From positions 1 to 64,000 of the forward strand of contig NZ_CAMPJO010000002.1 of NCBI RefSeq assembly GCF_946886895.1: a DNA stretch of 64,000 bases, in the 5' to 3' direction. This document shows, one piece after another, positions 28,153 to 39,966 of this stretch. The notes below the pieces were generated by a model. The model saw only the letters and a program-made list of their open reading frames with translations. It ran no database searches and was not told the origin of the DNA. A program made the translations under genes and the position numbers. Position 1 is the first letter of the stretch. The number at the start of each line of letters is the position of its first letter. This stretch comes from an uncultured Marinobacter sp. (lineage in GTDB: Bacteria > Pseudomonadota > Gammaproteobacteria > Pseudomonadales > Oleiphilaceae).

Positions 28153-29388
28153 ATGTCATCGGTTGAAACGGAAAACATGATCGTCGGCCTCGATATCGGA
28201 ACCTCGAAAGTGGTGGCGATTGTCGGCAAGCGCAAGATGGACGGCACCATTGAGGTGGTGGGCATTGGCTCTCATCCGTCCCGGGGCCTGAAGCGGGGTG
28301 TCGTGGTTAACATCGAAACCACCGTGCAGGCAATCCAGCGCGCCGTGGAAGAGGCGGAATTGATGGCGGGCTGCCGAATTCACTCGGTTTACGCCGGGAT
28401 TGCCGGAAGCCACATCAAGAGCCTCAACTCCCATGGCATCGTTGCCATTCGCGACCGGGAGGTCACCCAGGCGGACATTGACCGGGTTATCGATGCCGCC
28501 CAGGCCGTGGCGATTCCGGCCGACCAGAAAATCCTGCACATCCTGCCCCAGGAGTTCGTGATCGACAGCCAGGAGGGCATCAAGGAACCCATGGGTATGT
28601 CTGGCGTGCGGCTGGAGGCCAAGGTTCACCTGGTGACTTGTGCGGTCAACGCCGCCCAGAACATTGAGAAGTGTGTTCGTCGCTGTGGTCTGGATGTGGA
28701 TGACATCATTCTGGAGCAATTGGCGTCGAGCCACGCCATTCTCACCGAAGACGAGAAAGAACTGGGTGTCTGTGTCGTGGATGTCGGTGGCGGAACCACC
28801 GATATCGCCGTGTTCACCGGTGGCGCCATTCGTCACACCGCGGTCATTCCGATTGCCGGGGATCAGGTGACCAATGACATTGCCATGGCACTGCGAACAC
28901 CAACGCAGAACGCCGAGGAAATCAAGATCAAGTATGCCTGCGCACTGACACAGCTGGCCGGCGCCGACGAAACCATCAAGGTGCCAAGCGTCGGTGATCG
29001 CGCGCCCCGGGATCTGTCCCGGCAGGCCCTGGCCGAAGTGGTCGAGCCCCGTTACGAGGAATTGTTCACCCTGGTGCAGTCGGAACTCCGGCGCTCCGGG
29101 TTCGAGGATCTGATTCCGGCGGGCATCGTGATTACAGGCGGCTCCTCCACCATGGAGGGCGTGGTGGAGCTGGCCGAGGAAATCTTCCACATGCCGGTAC
29201 GGCTGGCCTGTCCGCAGGCTGTCTCTGGCATGACGGAGGTTGTTAACAACCCCATCTACGCCACGGGCGTCGGGTTGTTGATTCACGGGTTCCGCCAGAT
29301 GGATCTGGGGCGGACACCCGCGCTCAAGGGTGAAGATGCACCCTCGCTGTTTGAGCGCATGAAAGCCTGGTTTACCGGTCATTTCTGA
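28153..29388 (+). CDS. ftsA: Cell division protein FtsA
   Basis: A 411-residue actin-like ATPase that tethers FtsZ to the membrane. 'MIVGLDIGTSKVVAIVG' is the phosphate-1 loop, 'GVCVVDVGGGTTDIAVFTGG' phosphate-2 and 'GIVITGGSSTMEGV' the adenosine motif. The C-terminal 'SLFERMKAWFTGHF' is the amphipathic membrane helix. ATG 28153 is preferred over an upstream TTG at 28141. Confidence 0.97.
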   Translation: MSSVETENMIVGLDIGTSKVVAIVGKRKMDGTIEVVGIGSHPSRGLKRGVVVNIETTVQAIQRAVEEAELMAGCRIHSVYAGIAGSHIKSLNSHGIVAIRDREVTQADIDRVIDAAQAVAIPADQKILHILPQEFVIDSQEGIKEPMGMSGVRLEAKVHLVTCAVNAAQNIEKCVRRCGLDVDDIILEQLASSHAILTEDEKELGVCVVDVGGGTTDIAVFTGGAIRHTAVIPIAGDQVTNDIAMALRTPTQNAEEIKIKYACALTQLAGADETIKVPSVGDRAPRDLSRQALAEVVEPRYEELFTLVQSELRRSGFEDLIPAGIVITGGSSTMEGVVELAEEIFHMPVRLACPQAVSGMTEVVNNPIYATGVGLLIHGFRQMDLGRTPALKGEDAPSLFERMKAWFTGHF

Positions 29389-29441
29389 CGGTGCCGGGAG
29401 TGCAGTAAACGAAGGTATCTCGAAAACACAATCTCGAACAA

Positions 29442-29461
29442 ACAGCCTGCGAAAAGGCTGT
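29442..29461 (+). other. Small stem-loop in the ftsA-ftsZ gap
   Basis: ACAGCCT (29442-29448) pairs with AGGCTGT (29455-29461) inside the 98-nt gap, 25 nt before the ftsZ ATG. There is no T run, so it is not a terminator; it could affect ftsZ translation or mRNA processing. Confidence 0.4.
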
Positions 29462-29486
29462 AAAACAGCACGAAGGAGTAGGGGAA

Positions 29487-30644
29487 ATGTTTGAACTCGT
29501 CGATAATGTCCAGCAAAACGCTGTCATTAAAGTCGTTGGTGTAGGCGGAGGCGGCGGTAACGCCGTTCGTCATATGCTCAACAGCGACATCGAAGGTGTG
29601 GAATTCATCTGCGCCAACACCGATGCTCAGGCACTGACTGATATGGACGCGCGCCAGATCATTCAACTGGGCGGCAACATCACCAAGGGTCTGGGGGCTG
29701 GCGCCAATCCGGAGGTCGGTCGCCAGTCCGCCCTGGAAGATCGTGATCGTATTGCCGAGGCGATCAAGGGCGCCGATATGGTTTTCATTACCGCCGGCAT
29801 GGGCGGTGGCACGGGAACCGGCGCTGCTCCGGTAGTGGCCGAAGTGGCCAGGGAGCTGGGCATCCTTACCGTGGCGGTCGTTACCAAGCCGTTCATGTTC
29901 GAGGGTGGCAAGCGCATGAGCGTCGCCGAAAGCGGGCTGAGGGAACTCGAAGAGAGTGTTGACTCCCTGATCACCATCCCCAACGAAAAGCTGTTGGCAG
30001 TGATGGGCAAGAAAACCAGCCTGCTGGATGCCTTTGCAGCCGCCAACGACGTTCTGCTCGGCGCGGTTCAGGGCATTGCTGATCTGATTACCCGCAACGG
30101 CATGATCAACGTCGACTTTGCCGACGTGAAAACCGTGATGTCCGAAATGGGCATGGCGATGATGGGGACGGCCCGGGCCACCGGCGAAAACCGAGCCCGA
30201 GAAGCTGCCGAAGCGGCAATCCGCAGCCCGCTGCTGGAAGACATCAACCTGCAGGGCGCCAAGGGTATCCTGGTCAACATCACGGCGGGCATGGACCTCA
30301 ACCTGGGCGAATTCTCCGAGGTTGGCGACATTGTGCGTGAGTTTGCGTCTGACTCCGCAACCGTGGTGGTCGGTACCGTGATTGATCCGGAAATGACGGA
30401 CGAGCTGAAGGTAACCGTGGTGGCCACGGGCCTGGGAGGCGATCGCGAGAAGCCGACCAAGGTGGTGGATAACACCCGCACACTGGACGGCAAAACCGAT
30501 TACAACCAGTTGGACCGGCCCGCAGTTCTGCGTCGGCGGGCAGTATCCCGCGGCAACGTGGCCATCGACCAGAGCAAAGAAAGCGAGGAGCAGGGCGTCG
30601 ACTATCTCGATATTCCCGCATTCCTCCGGCGCCAGGCTGACTGA
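29487..30644 (+). CDS. ftsZ: Cell division GTPase FtsZ
   Basis: A 385-residue tubulin homologue that forms the Z ring. The GTP signature 'GGGTGTGAAP' and N-terminal 'VVGVGGGGGNAVRHM' are present, as is the C-terminal peptide 'DYLDIPAFLRRQAD' that binds FtsA and ZipA. A GGAGTAGGGG ribosome-binding region precedes the ATG. Confidence 0.99.
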   Translation: MFELVDNVQQNAVIKVVGVGGGGGNAVRHMLNSDIEGVEFICANTDAQALTDMDARQIIQLGGNITKGLGAGANPEVGRQSALEDRDRIAEAIKGADMVFITAGMGGGTGTGAAPVVAEVARELGILTVAVVTKPFMFEGGKRMSVAESGLRELEESVDSLITIPNEKLLAVMGKKTSLLDAFAAANDVLLGAVQGIADLITRNGMINVDFADVKTVMSEMGMAMMGTARATGENRAREAAEAAIRSPLLEDINLQGAKGILVNITAGMDLNLGEFSEVGDIVREFASDSATVVVGTVIDPEMTDELKVTVVATGLGGDREKPTKVVDNTRTLDGKTDYNQLDRPAVLRRRAVSRGNVAIDQSKESEEQGVDYLDIPAFLRRQAD

Positions 30645-30793
30645 TAATCTCTCACAGGTGTGATCCGGTCGCGGATTTTCCGCGAAAAAAGGAACCGAAT
30701 GGCCGGTGACAACGTGGGCTGATGACCGAACGTAGGCTTATTGTAAAGTTGATGCAAAGCCGGGTTGGTTAAATGGTACTCAGTCTAACTTTC

Positions 30794-30802
30794 TGGTATT
30801 CT
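30794..30802 (+). promoter_or_regulatory. Possible extended -10 promoter for lpxC
   Basis: TGGTATTCT (TG at 30794-30795, TATTCT 30797-30802) lies 53 nt before the lpxC start in the 211-nt gap after ftsZ. No good -35 was found, which is acceptable for an extended -10. The rest of the gap holds only a weak CGCGG/CCGCG stem near 30673. Confidence 0.45.
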
Positions 30803-30855
30803 CCGGGCAGATTTTTGCCCAGAATAGCGACATTTTGTGACGGAATGATGAACCG

Positions 30856-31773
30856 ATGATCAGACAACGGACACTAAAAAACACTATCCGTGCTACTGGC
30901 GTTGGCCTGCACTCGGGGGAGAAAGTGTATCTTACCCTGAAGCCGGCGCCGGTAGATTCGGGCATCATCTTCCGGCGGACCGATCTGGACCCTGTGGTCG
31001 AGATTCGTGCCTGCGCGGAAAATGTGGGTGAGACCATGCTGTCCACGACGCTGGTAAAAGACGGTGTCCGTGTGGCCACAGTGGAACATCTGCTGTCAGC
31101 CATGGCTGGTCTCGGTATCGATAACTGCTTTGTGGAGCTCAGCGCGTCGGAAGTGCCGATTATGGATGGCTCGGCCGGTCCGTTCGTGTTCCTGCTGCAG
31201 TCCGCCGGCATTGCCGAACAGGACGCTGCCAAGCGATTTATCCGCATCAAGCGAGAAGTGACTCTGGAAGAGGGCGACAAGAAGGCAACCTTCCTGCCGT
31301 TCGAAGGCTTCAAGGTCAGCTTCGGGATTGATTTCGATCACCCGGTCTTCAAGGGCCGCGCCCAGACCGCCACTGTCGACTTCTCAAGCACGTCTTTCGT
31401 GAAGGAAGTCAGCCGCGCGCGGACCTTCGGTTTCATGCGTGACATCGAGAAGCTGCGCGCCATGAACCTGGCGCTGGGTGGCAGTGTGGATAACGCGATC
31501 GTGGTTGACGACTACAAGATTCTGAACGAAGACGGTCTTCGTTACGATGACGAGTTCGTCAAGCACAAGGTACTGGACGCCATTGGTGACCTGTATCTGC
31601 TGGGCAACAGCCTGATCGGTGAGTTCCGCGGCATCAAGTCCGGTCACGATCTGAACAATAAGCTGCTGCGCAAGCTCAAGGCGGAAGAAGATGCCTGGGA
31701 AGTGGTTACCTTCGATGACGAGGCGACCGCGCCCATCTCTTATATGAAACCTGTGCTGGCGGCCCAGGGTTAA
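30856..31773 (+). CDS. lpxC: UDP-3-O-acyl-N-acetylglucosamine deacetylase LpxC
   Basis: A 305-residue zinc enzyme for the committed step of lipid A synthesis. Zinc ligands are in '[11 protein letters not shown]' (His near residue 79) and '[10 protein letters not shown]' (His and Asp). The N-terminus '[20 protein letters not shown]' is canonical and the length equals that of E. coli LpxC (305). It is convergent with the dciA-like gene. Confidence 0.98.
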   Translation: MIRQRTLKNTIRATGVGLHSGEKVYLTLKPAPVDSGIIFRRTDLDPVVEIRACAENVGETMLSTTLVKDGVRVATVEHLLSAMAGLGIDNCFVELSASEVPIMDGSAGPFVFLLQSAGIAEQDAAKRFIRIKREVTLEEGDKKATFLPFEGFKVSFGIDFDHPVFKGRAQTATVDFSSTSFVKEVSRARTFGFMRDIEKLRAMNLALGGSVDNAIVVDDYKILNEDGLRYDDEFVKHKVLDAIGDLYLLGNSLIGEFRGIKSGHDLNNKLLRKLKAEEDAWEVVTFDDEATAPISYMKPVLAAQG

Positions 31774-31784
31774 AGCAGGAGGCT

Positions 31785-32231
31785 TTAATCCCGGACGTGG
31801 CTTGCGAGTTTTTCGAGAACCTCGCGTAGTTTTTTATCCTTCGTGTGCCCGGCTTCTTCTTCGAGAAGCCGGGCATTTTCTTTGCTGAGCGGCATCTTTC
31901 TGAATGGCGCCTGCTCCCGGAACCGGGGGGGCACTACCTTTACCTTCAGCTTCCAGACGAAACGAAAGAGTTCGTTTTCCCGGAGCTTTTCCATGATTTC
32001 ATGCTGGCGGAAGCGGATCTGACTGGCCTTGCCGGCGCTCTCCGCCGACAACACAATCTCTCCCTCGTGGCAACTGACGAAGCGTGTGCCCTCGGCCAAG
32101 GCGGGCGGCAGTGACGCCAGTACCTGCGCCTCGGCTTGCTGGTGATGCTCGGCTTTAGCCACCAGTTCTTTCAGTACCGGTGCGCCGCCGAGCTTCCCAA
32201 GGGTTATTTTTTGCTCATTTTTCGGCTTCAT
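31785..32231 (-). CDS. dciA: DciA-like protein (DUF721), candidate replicative helicase loader
   Basis: A 148-residue DUF721-family protein. Members of this family (DciA) act with DnaB in bacteria lacking DnaC or DnaI loaders. The central part ('SCHEGEIVLSAESAGKASQIRFRQHEI', shown by its first and last halves) follows the KH-like DUF721 pattern, and the C-terminus is rich in Lys and Glu with likely coil. It sits between lpxC and the M23 gene as in Pseudomonas, but on the opposite strand. Family assignment is from pattern and synteny. Confidence 0.75.
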   Translation of the reverse strand: MKPKNEQKITLGKLGGAPVLKELVAKAEHHQQAEAQVLASLPPALAEGTRFVSCHEGEIVLSAESAGKASQIRFRQHEIMEKLRENELFRFVWKLKVKVVPPRFREQAPFRKMPLSKENARLLEEEAGHTKDKKLREVLEKLASHVRD

Positions 32232-32461
32232 GGGGCGGTTTTTCTCGACGGCTCCGTTTACGATTGGTTACACTTCGGCACGGTTTGTGCGTAGCACCAG
32301 CATGACACTCGTTTTACATTGTCGTAAATGAGTATGTCTACCGGGCGCTACGATTTTTCAGTACGTAGTTGTTGCTAAGGAGGGCAGACCCACTCGGAAT
32401 TTTTCCGGGTCGCAACACTACAGGACACGGTTGCGGCTCATCGATGAAACCAGATGATAAT
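32232..32461 (+). other. Intergenic region between dciA and the M23 peptidase gene
   Basis: About 230 nt between divergent genes. It contains an imperfect hairpin near 32311-32343 (GACACTCGTTTTAC with GTAAATGAGTATGTC) and a small GACCC/GGGTC stem near 32387-32410. A strong AAGGAGG at 32379-32385 has no suitable start codon behind it. Promoters must lie here but none is clear. Confidence 0.4.
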
Positions 32462-33397
32462 ATGAACATTATTCTTGTGGGCAGGCACCACGGTAAGTCG
32501 CGAGTGCTGCCACTGAATCTGCCGGCGGTCGTCGGCCTTGTTGTGTGTGCGCTGGCGATGTTGACGGGAGCCGGATGGTCTGGCTATCAGGTGGCTGTCA
32601 ACCGGATGGAAGCGGCTGAGCCAACACCCTCTGAGCTGGTCAGTCGCTGGCAGGCCAGATTGGCCGAGCAACAGCAGACCCTGGCCCAGGTGAGGCTGGA
32701 AACCCAGCAGCAGATTGATGCGCTTACCCTCCGCCTTGGCGAGATGCAGGGTCGGTTATTGCGCCTGGATGCTTTGGGTCAGCGCTTTGTCGAGAACGGC
32801 CTGGTTGCCAGTGAAGAGTTCAATTTCGATGAGCCTGCGGCGGTGGGTGGTCCGGAAGGCAAGAGCTCCCGTGAATCCTTTACGGCACCCGGCCTGATCG
32901 CAATGATTGAAAGAATGGAAACTCAGTTGGCCGACCGGGAACAACAGTTGCGCCTGCTCGACAAGCTGGCGTCGCGTCAGAAACTGGAAGAAGAGCGTTA
33001 TGTGGAAGGCCGCCCCATTACCTGGGGCTGGTTGTCATCAAAGTACGGTTACCGTTCCGATCCGTTTACCGGTAAGCGCACCTGGCACGACGGCGTCGAT
33101 CTGGCGGGCAAGGAAGGCAGCGATATCATTGCGGTGGCCGGCGGCGTCGTAACCTGGGCAGGCGAGCGCTACGGTTATGGCAACCTGGTGGAAATTGATC
33201 ATGGCGATGGCCTCGTTACCCGCTACGGCCACGCCAAGGCTGTCAAGGTGAAAGTCGGCGATGTTGTCCAGAAAGGGCAGGTGATCGCCCTGATGGGAAG
33301 TACCGGGCGCTCCACAGGCCCCCACGTGCACTTTGAGGTTCTGGCTAATGGTCGCTCAAAGGATCCGGTAAAATATATTGCACGGTCTGACCGTTAA
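32462..33397 (+). CDS. M23 family metallopeptidase (LytM domain), membrane-anchored
   Basis: A 311-residue periplasmic peptidoglycan hydrolase or activator. A membrane segment lies near residues 18-40, a coiled coil between about 55 and 95, and a C-terminal M23 domain with the zinc motif 'HDGVDLAG' (H-x3-D) and 'GPHVHFEV' (H-x-H). Both motifs are intact, so catalysis is plausible. The start is taken at ATG 32462 ('MNIILVGRHHGKSRVLPL'); ATG 32444 is an alternative. It sits just before secA, as in Pseudomonas. Confidence 0.88.
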   Translation: MNIILVGRHHGKSRVLPLNLPAVVGLVVCALAMLTGAGWSGYQVAVNRMEAAEPTPSELVSRWQARLAEQQQTLAQVRLETQQQIDALTLRLGEMQGRLLRLDALGQRFVENGLVASEEFNFDEPAAVGGPEGKSSRESFTAPGLIAMIERMETQLADREQQLRLLDKLASRQKLEEERYVEGRPITWGWLSSKYGYRSDPFTGKRTWHDGVDLAGKEGSDIIAVAGGVVTWAGERYGYGNLVEIDHGDGLVTRYGHAKAVKVKVGDVVQKGQVIALMGSTGRSTGPHVHFEVLANGRSKDPVKYIARSDR

Positions 33398-33492
33398 CCG
33401 GAAATGCCCCCCGGGAGCGCGCCGATGCGCTCTTGCTTCCGTTCTTATCCCCGTGTTGTCGCACCAAACCGCGCCGGTGTGCGCTCTGCCTT

Positions 33493-33520
33493 TTGTCCTG
33501 TTACAAAATAAGGTTAGAAT
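33493..33520 (+). promoter_or_regulatory. Probable promoter of secA
   Basis: TTGTCC (33493-33498), 16 nt, then TAGAAT (33515-33520), placing transcription start about 30 nt before the secA ATG. No secM-like gene is present upstream. Confidence 0.55.
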
Positions 33521-33557
33521 GCCGGCTTCCTCCGTTTAATCAAAGAAGCAGTGGTCT

Positions 33558-36299
<2,742 letters not shown>

Positions 36300-36330
36300 C
36301 CGCTGCCAGGTGCCAGTGAGCGTTGCTACG

Positions 36331-36364
36331 CCCGCACTCTGATGGCATCAGGCTGCGGGTTTTT
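36331..36364 (+). terminator. Terminator of secA
   Basis: CCCGCA (36331-36336) pairs with TGCGGG (36354-36359), with a nested CTGATG/CATCAG stem inside, followed by five Ts. Confidence 0.85.
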
Positions 36365-36411
36365 CTGTTTTATGTGGCCGGTTCGGGCCTGAACACAAGA
36401 GGAGAGGCAGG

Positions 36412-37629
36412 ATGGCGGTAGGTCCCGGTACGTTACCCGATTTTTTCCCGGTTGCTGGCGTTAAACTTGGCATCGCCAGCGCGGGCATCAAGAAACCCGG
36501 ACGCAAGGATGTGGTGGTCTTTGAGTTGGCACCGCAGAGCCGGGTTGCCGGAATCTTTACCCGGAATCAGTTTTGCGCGGCCCCGGTCACCCTGAGTCGC
36601 CAGCACCTGGCGCAGGGCGCCCCCCGGTTTCTGTTGATCAATACCGGCAACGCCAACGCGGGTACCGGCAAGCGGGGTATGGTCGATGCCAATGCCTGCT
36701 GCGAGGCGCTGGCCAGACACGCAGGTGTCAGCACCACCGAAATCCTGCCTTTTTCAACCGGGGTCATTGGCGAGCCGTTGCCGGTTCAGAAGATAGTCGA
36801 CGCCCTTCCCGAGGCCCTGGCCAATACCGCTGAAAACCGCTGGGACGAAGCGGCCCGCGGCATCATGACCACGGATACACGCCCCAAGGGCGCCTCCCGT
36901 CAGGTAAGCCTGGGCGGGCATACCGTGACAATCTCCGGCATCAGCAAGGGCGCGGGCATGATCCGGCCAAACATGGCGACCATGTTGGGTTTTATCGCCA
37001 CCGACGCCCGTATTGCTCCCGACGCCCTGCAGATGCTCGCGTCCGAGCTCGGCGAGAATTCCTTCAACCGTATTACCATTGACGGTGATACGTCCACCAA
37101 CGATGCCTGCATGCTGATCGCCAGCGGCCAGTATTCCGGTCCGGAAATTACCCTCGACAGCCCGCTTCTGCCTGAGTTACGCGTCGCACTTCAGCAGGTG
37201 TACCTGGACCTGGCCCACGCCATTGTGCGAGACGGTGAAGGCGCCACCAAGTTTGTCACCATAGAGGTCCGGGGAGCAGACGGGCAGCAGGAAGCTCTGG
37301 ATGTGGCCTATACCGTCGCCCACTCGCCGCTGGTCAAAACCGCGCTGTTTGCCTCGGATCCCAATTGGGGACGTATTCTGGCGGCCGTTGGCCGGGCTGG
37401 TGTCGATGGACTGGACCTTGATGCCCTGGAAATCCACTTGGGGGATGTCTGCCTCGTACGCAACGGCGGGCGCGCAGACGATTACTCCGAAGCCCGTGGC
37501 CAGGCTGTGATGAATCGAGAAGAGATCACCATCACCATTGACCTCAAGCGGGGGGACACCACCGAGACGGTGTGGACCTGTGACTTCTCCCACGATTACG
37601 TCACCATCAACGCGGAATACCGCACCTGA
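36412..37629 (+). CDS. argJ: Bifunctional glutamate N-acetyltransferase / ornithine acetyltransferase ArgJ
   Basis: A 405-residue arginine-biosynthesis enzyme that recycles the acetyl group from N-acetylornithine to glutamate. It is made as a precursor that cleaves itself before the Thr in 'MATML' (within 'GMIRPNMATMLGF', about residue 189), giving alpha and beta chains. 'DGDTSTNDACM' and 'FASDPNWGRILAAVGRAG' are further signatures. The next gene starts 2 nt after its stop. Confidence 0.97.
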   Translation: MAVGPGTLPDFFPVAGVKLGIASAGIKKPGRKDVVVFELAPQSRVAGIFTRNQFCAAPVTLSRQHLAQGAPRFLLINTGNANAGTGKRGMVDANACCEALARHAGVSTTEILPFSTGVIGEPLPVQKIVDALPEALANTAENRWDEAARGIMTTDTRPKGASRQVSLGGHTVTISGISKGAGMIRPNMATMLGFIATDARIAPDALQMLASELGENSFNRITIDGDTSTNDACMLIASGQYSGPEITLDSPLLPELRVALQQVYLDLAHAIVRDGEGATKFVTIEVRGADGQQEALDVAYTVAHSPLVKTALFASDPNWGRILAAVGRAGVDGLDLDALEIHLGDVCLVRNGGRADDYSEARGQAVMNREEITITIDLKRGDTTETVWTCDFSHDYVTINAEYRT

Positions 37630-37631
37630 CC

Positions 37632-38603
37632 ATGACAGCCCAGGAAACCGGTGTCCGTGATATTCACGTGGCCGTGGCGGTGATCATCCGTGATGGTCGG
37701 GTGCTGATTGCCCGACGCCCGGATCATGTTCATCAGGGCGGGCTGCTGGAGTTTCCGGGCGGCAAGGTCGAGCCCGGGGAGACGGTTCAGGCCGCGTTGG
37801 TGCGGGAGATCGAAGAGGAAACCGGGCTGAGTGTGCCCGAGGCGTCACTGGAACCGGTCATCGGGGTTCGCCATGATTACGGCGACAAGCGGGTATTTCT
37901 CGACGTCTGGCGCACCCGCTCTGCTTACGGAGATGCCGTGGGGCGTGAGGGGCAGTCGGTGGAGTGGCTATGGCCAGAGCAACTGCGGGACAGTGAGTTC
38001 CCGGTGGCGAACCGGCCGATTATCCGGGCCTTGAATCTGCCGGGACTGCTGGCCATTACCGGTGATATTCAAGACGTAGGCCAGGGTCTGGGTGACCTGA
38101 AGTCCGCGCTGGCCCGCCAACCGTTGCCGTTAGTGCTGCTCCGGGCCCCGGAACTGACCGAAGCCGATTACCTGGCACTGGCCGGGGCGGTTCTGCCAGC
38201 CTGTGAGAGTGCGAGGGCCGATCTGCTTCTGCACGGCGCGTCGGACCGGTTTTTTCAGATTCCCGGCGCCCGGGGGCTGCACCTGCCCTGGCGCGAAGCG
38301 GAACGGCTCACCCGCCGCCCCCTGCCCGTCGATGCCTGGCTGGGTGTGTCCTGTCATAACGCCGCTCAGCTTGCTCACGCGGTCGCCCTCGGGGCAGACT
38401 ACGTCACGCTCGGGCCAGTCCAGCCCACTGCGACCCACCCGGAACAACCGGCCATGGGGTGGTCGATGTTCCGGGAATTGGTGTCTCGGGCACCGGTCCC
38501 GGTTTATGGCCTGGGCGGGCTTGGCCCGCAGCAGGTGTCCCAGGCGCGCCAGGCGGGTGGCCAGGGTATCGCAGGCATCCGTTTCTGGTGGTCACCGGTC
38601 TGA
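37632..38603 (+). CDS. Nudix hydrolase fused to a ThiE-like domain
   Basis: A 323-residue two-domain protein. The N-terminal half is MutT-like: the Nudix box runs from Gly44 (G-x5-Glu50-x7-'REIEEETG', ending at Gly65), and the domain opens with 'HVAVAVIIRDGRVLIARRP'. This suggests removal of 8-oxo-dGTP. The C-terminal half (about 145-323) resembles thiamine-phosphate synthase ('WLGVSCHNAAQLAHAVALGA', 'DYVTLGPVQPTATHP', 'VYGLGGLGPQQVSQARQAGG'). The fusion is found at the same place after argJ in Pseudomonas. Whether the ThiE part is active cannot be judged from sequence. Confidence 0.88.
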   Translation: MTAQETGVRDIHVAVAVIIRDGRVLIARRPDHVHQGGLLEFPGGKVEPGETVQAALVREIEEETGLSVPEASLEPVIGVRHDYGDKRVFLDVWRTRSAYGDAVGREGQSVEWLWPEQLRDSEFPVANRPIIRALNLPGLLAITGDIQDVGQGLGDLKSALARQPLPLVLLRAPELTEADYLALAGAVLPACESARADLLLHGASDRFFQIPGARGLHLPWREAERLTRRPLPVDAWLGVSCHNAAQLAHAVALGADYVTLGPVQPTATHPEQPAMGWSMFRELVSRAPVPVYGLGGLGPQQVSQARQAGGQGIAGIRFWWSPV

Positions 38604-38691
38604 TCAATGTCAGCATGGCCGGGCGCCATCTCTGATAGGCTGATGGTGGTGCCGGTCTGCAATTTCATTTCAAGGTGTACCTGGAGAATCC

Positions 38692-39174
38692 ATGAGCAAG
38701 TTGACCCATCTCGACGACAAGGGCGAGGCCCGCATGGTGGATGTGACGGACAAGGCCGTCACCGAGCGCGAAGCCCGTGCGGAGGCCACCATTCGTATGG
38801 CACCGGCCACCCTGGCCATGATTGTCGATGGCAGGCACCCCAAAGGGGATGTGCTGGCGGTGGCCCGGATCGCCGGCATCATGGCCGCCAAGAAAACCCA
38901 CGAACTGATTCCGCTCTGCCATTCCCTGAACCTCACGTCGGTCAAGGTGGAGCTGACCGCGGGCAGCGATGGCGCCTCCGTACATATCCTTACCCGCTGC
39001 AAGCTGTCCGGGCAGACGGGGGTGGAAATGGAGGCCCTCACTGCGGCCAGCGTTGCCGCGCTGACCCTGTACGATATGTGCAAGGCGGTGGATCGGGGTA
39101 TGGAGATCAGCGCGGTGCGCCTGCTCGAAAAGCGTGGTGGTCGCAGTGGTCACTGGCGCGCCGGCGAGGCCTGA
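38692..39174 (+). CDS. moaC: Cyclic pyranopterin monophosphate synthase MoaC
   Basis: A 160-residue molybdenum-cofactor enzyme that converts the MoaA product to cyclic pyranopterin monophosphate. '[18 protein letters not shown]', '[18 protein letters not shown]' and '[20 protein letters not shown]' are family signatures. It stands alone here: no moaA, moaD or moaE is adjacent. Confidence 0.97.
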   Translation: MSKLTHLDDKGEARMVDVTDKAVTEREARAEATIRMAPATLAMIVDGRHPKGDVLAVARIAGIMAAKKTHELIPLCHSLNLTSVKVELTAGSDGASVHILTRCKLSGQTGVEMEALTAASVAALTLYDMCKAVDRGMEISAVRLLEKRGGRSGHWRAGEA

Positions 39175-39334
39175 TCTGGGTCGCTGCGCGGCTCGTACAT
39201 CCCGGTACTGCACCCCGCCGGAGTCCGATCTGGTGGAGCCACATTACCGGAGGCCGTACGTGTCGAGACTACGCCAAGCTGACCCGCCCGTGATAGAATG
39301 CGCGGCCCGATTGACTGAACCACGAGGACACACA

Positions 39335-39949
39335 GTGGCTGTTCGTTACATCCAGACCTGCCGGTTACCGACTCCGTTCGGGGTGTTTGATATGCACGGG
39401 TTCGAGGAACCGGACACTGGCAAAGAGCATATCGCCCTGACTCTCGGGGCGCTGGACAGCGACGAACCCATGCTGGCCCGGACGCATTCCGAATGTCTGA
39501 CGGGCGATGCCCTGTATAGCATGCGCTGCGATTGCGGCTATCAGTTGGAAGAGGCGTTGCGCAGTATTGCCCGCGAGGGCCGGGGCATTTTGATTTACCT
39601 GCGCCAGGAAGGTCGGGGAATTGGATTGCTGAACAAGATCCGCGCCTATCATTTGCAGGATCAGGGAGCGGATACCGTTGAGGCCAATGAGCGGCTTGGT
39701 TTTGCGGCCGACCTGCGCGACTACAGCATGTGTAAGGATATGCTGGAGCACCTGGGCATCAAGAGCCTGCGGTTAATGACCAACAATCCCCGCAAGGTCA
39801 AGGCGCTGACCTCTTACGGCATTGAAATTGCGGAAAGAGTGCCTTTGCATGTGGGGCGCAATCCGCACAATGAAAGTTACCTCAACACCAAGCAAAGCAA
39901 ACTCGGCCACTGGTTCGAAACCCACCAGGACGATGACCCCGAGGCCTGA
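39335..39949 (+). CDS. ribA: GTP cyclohydrolase II RibA
   Basis: A 204-residue zinc enzyme for the first step of riboflavin synthesis. Zinc cysteines are in '[18 protein letters not shown]' (C-x10-C-x-C), and '[18 protein letters not shown]' and '[12 protein letters not shown]' follow. Length matches E. coli RibA (196), not the RibBA fusion. The start is GTG 39335 after CGAGGA; the open frame extends upstream to 39134 within moaC, but that part is not RibA-like. A TAGAAT at 39294-39299 could be a -10. Confidence 0.95.
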   Translation: MAVRYIQTCRLPTPFGVFDMHGFEEPDTGKEHIALTLGALDSDEPMLARTHSECLTGDALYSMRCDCGYQLEEALRSIAREGRGILIYLRQEGRGIGLLNKIRAYHLQDQGADTVEANERLGFAADLRDYSMCKDMLEHLGIKSLRLMTNNPRKVKALTSYGIEIAERVPLHVGRNPHNESYLNTKQSKLGHWFETHQDDDPEA

Positions 39950-39966
39950 TCCCGGGGCCGGGTTGG

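Noticed and set aside
30673..30690. Terminator after ftsZ
   Set aside because: The CGCGG/CCGCG stem is followed by As on the plus strand, not Ts, so it is not an intrinsic terminator for ftsZ.
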